Origin: an uncultured Dorea sp.
GTDB taxonomy: Bacteria; Bacillota; Clostridia; Lachnospirales; Lachnospiraceae
NCBI GenBank assembly: GCA_910579335.1
Contig: CAJTUQ010000043.1
Span: 1-16,813 of the forward strand
Length of the DNA: 16,813 nucleotides
Direction: 5' to 3'
The position numbers were made by a program, and so were the translations under genes. Under the pieces are notes generated by a model that searched no databases, was not told the DNA's origin, and saw nothing but the letters and a program-made list of their open reading frames with translations. Of this stretch, positions 13,002 through 16,813 are shown piece after piece (positions within the stretch are counted from its first letter, which is position 1; each line of letters opens with the position of its first letter).

Positions 13002-14126
13002 ATGAAAAGGCAGTCGACGAATATAGAAGTTAAAAAAAATAACAGGAATTATATATTCCGATATATCTGCAGGCATGGCGTGGTGTCAAATCCGGATATC
13101 TCCTATGCCGTAAAGATGAGCCTGCCCACGGTGACGCAGAATACGAGGGAGCTTATCGAGCGCGGATTGATTGAGGAGACAGGAGAGCTTGAGTCAACGG
13201 GCGGAAGACGGGCGAAAGCCCTGTCGGTGGCGGCAAATGCAAAACTGGCGGCCGGAATCGATATTACAAAAAATCATGTAGGTCTGCTGCTTACGAATCT
13301 TACAGGAGAAATATTGGGATACAGCCGTATTTATTTTCCTTTTTCGGATGAAGACGAGTATTATCTGTCGGTCAACCGTAAGCTGGAGAAGTTTCTTGAT
13401 GAGATACATGCGGACAGAGAAAAGATCTTAGGAATCGGGATTTCTTTTCCCGGAATCGTGGATTTGGACAGGGAGATGATCGTGCATTCTCATATATTGG
13501 GAGTAGATTCGGTGGCGTTTTCATCTGTAGGCAGATTTTTTTCATATCCATGCTGCTTTTTGAACGATGCAAATGCGGGGGCGTATGCAGAAGGGATACG
13601 TTCCGAGAGCATGGAACGGTTTTTCTATATTTCTCTAAGCAATACAGTGGGTGGCGCTATATTTAACGACAACGAATTGGTACAGGGAAGAGGATTCCGC
13701 TGCGGGGAAGTGGGGCATATGACTGTGATGCCGGGCGGGGCGCCATGCTATTGCGGGAAATTGGGGTGTCTGGATGCCTACTGCGCTGCGTCGCATTTGT
13801 CAGACGCTGCGGATGGGAAGCTTGAACATTTTTTTGTGCGGCTTGGGCAGGGAGAAAATAAGATTCAGGAAATCTGGGACAAATACACCGACTATCTCGC
13901 TATAGCGATTAACAATATTCATATGATATTAGACTGTGACATAGTATTGGGAGGGTATGTAGGAAGCTGTATAGGTGAGCATATCGAGGAAATCTGGGAA
14001 AAGGTATCAAAAAGGAACACATTTACAGAGGGAAGTACTTTTGTAAAAAGCTGTAATTACAGAACGGGGGCGGCAGCTTTAGGGGCAGCGCTGAGAGTGG
14101 TAGAATCATTTATAGAGAAGATTTAG
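13002..14126 (+). CDS. ROK-family transcriptional regulator (XylR/NagC-like)
   Basis: A 374-residue repressor-type ROK protein: an N-terminal winged helix (about 1-75, with NPDISYAVKMSLPTVTQNTR as the recognition region), then a sugar-kinase-like domain. The latter shows FLNDANAGAYAEG and the ROK zinc signature CGEVGHMTVMPGG with CYCGKLGCLDAYC, which provides the His and three Cys ligands. Such proteins bind a sugar or sugar phosphate and release DNA, or work with the phosphotransferase system. ATG 13002 has AGAGG 6 nt upstream and is preferred; an ATG at 12960 in the same frame lacks a good site and would add 14 residues. It lies between the minus-strand operon and the polyol dehydrogenase-symporter genes. 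It most likely regulates itself and one of these neighbours. Confidence 0.9.
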   Translation: MKRQSTNIEVKKNNRNYIFRYICRHGVVSNPDISYAVKMSLPTVTQNTRELIERGLIEETGELESTGGRRAKALSVAANAKLAAGIDITKNHVGLLLTNLTGEILGYSRIYFPFSDEDEYYLSVNRKLEKFLDEIHADREKILGIGISFPGIVDLDREMIVHSHILGVDSVAFSSVGRFFSYPCCFLNDANAGAYAEGIRSESMERFFYISLSNTVGGAIFNDNELVQGRGFRCGEVGHMTVMPGGAPCYCGKLGCLDAYCAASHLSDAADGKLEHFFVRLGQGENKIQEIWDKYTDYLAIAINNIHMILDCDIVLGGYVGSCIGEHIEEIWEKVSKRNTFTEGSTFVKSCNYRTGAAALGAALRVVESFIEKI

Positions 14127-14152
14127 AGAAAAAATTTATAGAGTGGATTGAG

Positions 14153-14179
14153 GGATTCCAGTGATGGGGTTCCTTTTTT
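14153..14179 (+). terminator. Probable terminator after the ROK gene
   Basis: GGATTCC and GGGTTCC form an imperfect 7-bp stem (one T-T mismatch, one G-T pair) with a 7-nt loop, followed by six T residues. It lies 26 nt after the ROK stop codon. Confidence 0.6.
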
Positions 14180-14301
14180 GTTTGGCCAATGCATTTTCTT
14201 GGATAGAGACCTTTGGGAAATAAGTTTATGGTAGATATTACTAAAAATCAGAAAAGGAAATTAGAGATATTGCCGAAATGAAAATAATGCATGTAGTTTT
14301 A

Positions 14302-14330
14302 TTGACAAAATTGAGCTGTAATACTAATAT
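14302..14330 (+). promoter_or_regulatory. Promoter of the polyol dehydrogenase-symporter genes
   Basis: A consensus TTGACA -35 box (14302-14307) and a TAATAT -10 box (14325-14330) with a 17-bp spacer. The region 14180-14300 before it is A+T-rich and shows no gene. The shared TTATGTTATAACATAA palindrome is absent here. Confidence 0.6.
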
Positions 14331-14382
14331 AAATACATAATTAAAGAGATTAATAAAGTATAAATCAAAGGAGGACACTACA

Positions 14383-15441
14383 GTGGAAGGAAAAATGAAA
14401 ACAGCGGTAATGCTTGGCGTAGGAAGGATGGGATTTGAAGAGAGGGATATTCCTGAGGCAAAAGATAACGAAGTACTGGTAAAGTTAGATTATGTGGGAA
14501 TCTGCGGAAGTGACCTGCATTATTATGAAACGGGAGCTATTGGAGATTATGTGGTTAAGCCTCCGTTTGTCTTAGGACATGAGCCGGGCGGTACGGTCGT
14601 GGAAGTGGGGAAAGACGTCAAGCATTTAAAGATTGGGGACAGAGTGGCGTTAGAGCCGGGGAAAACCTGCGGGCAATGCGAATTTTGCAGGACCGGACGG
14701 TATAATCTCTGTCCGGATGTAGTATTTTTTGCGACACCGCCGGTTGACGGGGTGTTTCAGGAATATGCAGCCCATGATGCACAGCTGTGCTTTAAGCTTC
14801 CGGACAATGTAAGCACGTTGGAGGGTGCGCTGATTGAACCTTTGGCGGTAGGGTTCCATGCGGCGATGCAGGGAGGCGCCAGAGCCGGACAGACGGCGGT
14901 CGTTATGGGCGCAGGCTGCATCGGCCTAGTGACGATGATGGCTTTAAAGGCAATGGGTGTTTCAAAGGTGTATGTGGTGGATATTATGGAAAAGCGTCTG
15001 AAAAAGGCATTGGAGCTGGGCGCTGACGGAGTGATTAACGGGAAAGAAGCGGATGCGGTAGAAGAAGTGATGAAGCTTACGGGTAAAAAGGGATGCGACC
15101 TTGCGATTGAGACCGCAGGGACGCAGCTGACGACCATACAGACGATCCACATGACAAAGAAAGGCTCTAATATCGTGCTCGTAGGCTACAGTAAGAGCGG
15201 GGAAATGACGCTTCCTATGAGCCTGGTGCTGGACAAAGAGCTGACACTAAAAACGGTGTTCCGTTACCGCCATATTTATCCGATGGCAATTGAGGCGGTG
15301 GCAGCAGGGAAGATAAACCTAAAAGGTATCGTGACAGATGTATTTTCATTGGATGAGGTACAGAAAGCGATGGATTACAGCGTAAGCAATAAGGCTGACA
15401 TTGTGAAGGCGGTCATCCGTATTGCAAAAGAAGTGAAATAG
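14383..15441 (+). CDS. Zinc-dependent sorbitol/xylitol dehydrogenase-like polyol dehydrogenase
   Basis: A 352-residue medium-chain dehydrogenase. Catalytic-zinc residues are Cys41 in GICGSDLHYYETG, His66 and Glu67 in LGHEPGG, and Glu152 in IEPLAVG. The structural-zinc cysteines are all present at 96, 99, 102 and 110 (CGQCEFCRTGRYNLC). The cofactor loop is VVMGAGCIGL (about 174-183), and Asp200 at the end of the next strand favours NAD. The ICGSDLHYYETGAIGDYVV segment is characteristic of sorbitol and xylitol dehydrogenases, which oxidise the polyol to a ketose. GTG 14383 lies 8 nt behind AAAGGAGG; the in-frame ATG at 14395 is 20 nt away, so GTG is favoured. The symporter gene begins 30 nt downstream in the same direction, so uptake and oxidation of one polyol or pentose is suggested. 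Confidence 0.93.
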   Translation: MEGKMKTAVMLGVGRMGFEERDIPEAKDNEVLVKLDYVGICGSDLHYYETGAIGDYVVKPPFVLGHEPGGTVVEVGKDVKHLKIGDRVALEPGKTCGQCEFCRTGRYNLCPDVVFFATPPVDGVFQEYAAHDAQLCFKLPDNVSTLEGALIEPLAVGFHAAMQGGARAGQTAVVMGAGCIGLVTMMALKAMGVSKVYVVDIMEKRLKKALELGADGVINGKEADAVEEVMKLTGKKGCDLAIETAGTQLTTIQTIHMTKKGSNIVLVGYSKSGEMTLPMSLVLDKELTLKTVFRYRHIYPMAIEAVAAGKINLKGIVTDVFSLDEVQKAMDYSVSNKADIVKAVIRIAKEVK

Positions 15442-15471
15442 ATTGTGAGAAGGGCAGGAGGCAGAGAAATA

Positions 15472-16813
15472 ATGGAGAGTAAGGATTTGGATGTAAAGGT
15501 ACCGCTGATTAGTAAAATTGCTTACGGCATGGGGGATGTGGGATGCAATTTCAGCTGGATGTTTGTGGGGAATTTTCTTATGATTTTTTATACGGATGTA
15601 TTTGGAATCGGCATGAGTGCCGTGGCGGGGCTTATGCTCTTTTCAAGATTTTGGGATGCCATTAATGACCCGATCATCGGGAGCCTCAGCGATAAGACCC
15701 ATACGAGATGGGGAAGATACCGGCCGTGGCTTTTGATTGCCGCACCGTTAACGGCAGTTGTGCTTATGCTGACCTTCTGGGCGCATCCGGATTGGCCGTC
15801 CGCTGCAAAAATCGTATACATGGCGGTTACATATTGTATCCTTGTACTTGGCTATACTTGCGTTAATATTCCTTATGGCACATTATGCGGCGCTATGACG
15901 CAGAATATAGAAGAACGGGCAAAGATAAATACTTCCCGTTCCGTAAGCGCTATGATTGCAATCGGAGTTATCAACATTATAACAGTGCCATTAATCACTG
16001 CGCTGGGAAACGGAAATGATAAAAGAGGGTATCTTCTGACCGCTGTTTTATATGGGTGTATTTTCGCTGCCTGCCATATCTTCTGCTTTGCAAAGACAAA
16101 AGAGGTGGTAGCGGTTCCGGAAAAACAGAAGATATCGCTGAAGGAGCAGCTGACAGCTGTCGGGAAAAACAAACCGTATCTGATTGCCGTTGCAGGACAG
16201 TTTTTGTTTGGGGTGACGCTCTATGGCAGAAATGCAGACGCCCTCTATTATTTTACATATGTGGAGGGGAATCAGGCATTATTCAGTACGTACTCGCTCT
16301 GCATTATCGTTCCGTCGATTATCGGGGCGGCATGTTTTGCGCCGGTATTTCGTCTGACGAATAATAAAGGGCGCGCAGCATCCTTGTTTTCATTGTTTAC
16401 GGGAATCAGCATGATATGCATGGCTCTCTTTACAGTAAGAGAAACGCCGGTTCCGTTTTATATATTTTCCTGTCTTGCACAGTTTTTCTTTTCCGGTTTT
16501 AACACGGCGATATATGCAATCGTGCCGGACTGTGTGGAATACGGAGAGTGGAAAACCGGACTCAGGAACGACGGTTTTCAATATGCTTTTATTTCCTTAG
16601 GGAATAAGATTGGAATGGCAATCGGGACCTCCCTTCTGGCGGGAGTGCTGGGAGCATGCGGCTATATGGCAAACCAGCAGCAGAATCCGGTGGTCTTGGC
16701 CGTGATTCGGCATTCATTTACGACGGTTCCGGGAGTGCTTTGGATTGTAACGGCGGTTGTTTTATTCTTCTACCGGTTGAATAAAAAGTCCTATAACGAA
16801 ATTGTAAAAGAAA
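15472..16813 (+). CDS. GPH-family sugar:cation symporter, truncated by the window edge
   Basis: An open frame of 447 codons from ATG 15472, 10 nt behind AGGAGG, with no stop before the window ends. It encodes a very hydrophobic 12-segment carrier of the glycoside-pentoside-hexuronide:cation symporter family (MelB, XylP and UidB relatives). Family landmarks are AYGMGDVGCNFSWM near the N-terminus, the RFWDAINDPIIGSLSDKT loop (about 56-73), RWGRYRPWLL and, in the C-terminal half, VPDCVEYGEWKTGLRNDG. Only the last few residues should be missing, since family proteins are about 450-500 long. It follows the polyol dehydrogenase by 30 nt and probably imports its substrate, or a glycoside or pentoside giving rise to it, with Na+ or H+. 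Substrate specificity cannot be read from sequence. Confidence 0.92.
   Translation, partial: MESKDLDVKVPLISKIAYGMGDVGCNFSWMFVGNFLMIFYTDVFGIGMSAVAGLMLFSRFWDAINDPIIGSLSDKTHTRWGRYRPWLLIAAPLTAVVLMLTFWAHPDWPSAAKIVYMAVTYCILVLGYTCVNIPYGTLCGAMTQNIEERAKINTSRSVSAMIAIGVINIITVPLITALGNGNDKRGYLLTAVLYGCIFAACHIFCFAKTKEVVAVPEKQKISLKEQLTAVGKNKPYLIAVAGQFLFGVTLYGRNADALYYFTYVEGNQALFSTYSLCIIVPSIIGAACFAPVFRLTNNKGRAASLFSLFTGISMICMALFTVRETPVPFYIFSCLAQFFFSGFNTAIYAIVPDCVEYGEWKTGLRNDGFQYAFISLGNKIGMAIGTSLLAGVLGACGYMANQQQNPVVLAVIRHSFTTVPGVLWIVTAVVLFFYRLNKKSYNEIVKE

Noticed and set aside
14320..14345. Fifth copy of the shared palindrome at the polyol dehydrogenase promoter
   Set aside because: Only the TTATGT half is present (complement strand); the rest does not match and symmetry is absent.
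1..16813. CRISPR arrays, tRNA or rRNA genes, insertion-sequence transposases, phage genes or defence systems
   Set aside because: No regularly spaced direct repeats, cloverleaf-like sequences or transposase, phage or defence domains were seen; apart from the small element at 11696-11836 the window is a metabolic cluster.

Overview
The window looks like a chromosomal sugar- or polyol-utilisation island from a Gram-positive anaerobe of the Clostridia, most likely a Lachnospiraceae-type organism. The reasons are moderate G+C, strong AGGAGG ribosome binding sites, a lipoprotein-type solute-binding protein, sigma-A-like promoters and the gene families present. The assignment rests on style and is not proven.

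Layout. (1) 1-1077: two divergent GntR/HutC-type regulators; the left one is cut by the window edge. (2) 1193-1600: a single VOC/glyoxalase-fold gene with its own promoter and terminator. (3) 1783-9043, plus strand: a long operon with a ribose-type ABC importer (lipoprotein, attenuator hairpin, double ATPase, permease), two tandem DeoC-like TIM-barrel proteins, a xylulokinase-like FGGY kinase and a cupin-type (archaeal-type) glucose-6-phosphate isomerase, ending at a strong terminator. (4) 9100-12774, minus strand, converging on that terminator: shikimate-dehydrogenase-like protein, phosphotriesterase-family hydrolase (probable lactonase), KDPG/KHG-type aldolase and NAD 2-hydroxyacid dehydrogenase. 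A 141-bp hairpin-rich element with 21-bp inverted ends, resembling a MITE, lies between the first two. (5) 13002-14126: a ROK-family repressor. (6) 14383 to the right edge: a zinc sorbitol/xylitol-type dehydrogenase and a truncated GPH-family sugar:cation symporter.

The most informative regulatory signal is a palindrome close to TTATGTTATAACATAA. It occurs four times: at the promoters of the left GntR gene, the VOC gene, the ABC operon and the minus-strand operon. It overlaps the -10 box in three of them and lies just after the predicted transcription start in the fourth. The core GT-N4-AC fits GntR-family operators. This ties the importer, kinase and DeoC-like operon to the dehydrogenase/lactonase/aldolase operon as one regulon, so both halves probably serve the same unknown substrate. 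The ROK-polyol dehydrogenase-symporter block lacks this motif and may be a separate polyol module.

A plausible scheme (inference) is uptake by the ABC importer, then kinase, cupin isomerase and DeoC-like cleavage on one branch. An oxidation, lactone-opening, KDPG-aldolase and 2-hydroxyacid dehydrogenase branch would run on the other. No dehydratase or keto-deoxy-sugar kinase is visible, so the pathway cannot be closed from this window. Odd features are the loss of both DERA catalytic lysines in the second DeoC-like protein, the altered active site of the AroE-like protein, and the pairing of a bacterial operon with an archaeal-type sugar-phosphate isomerase.
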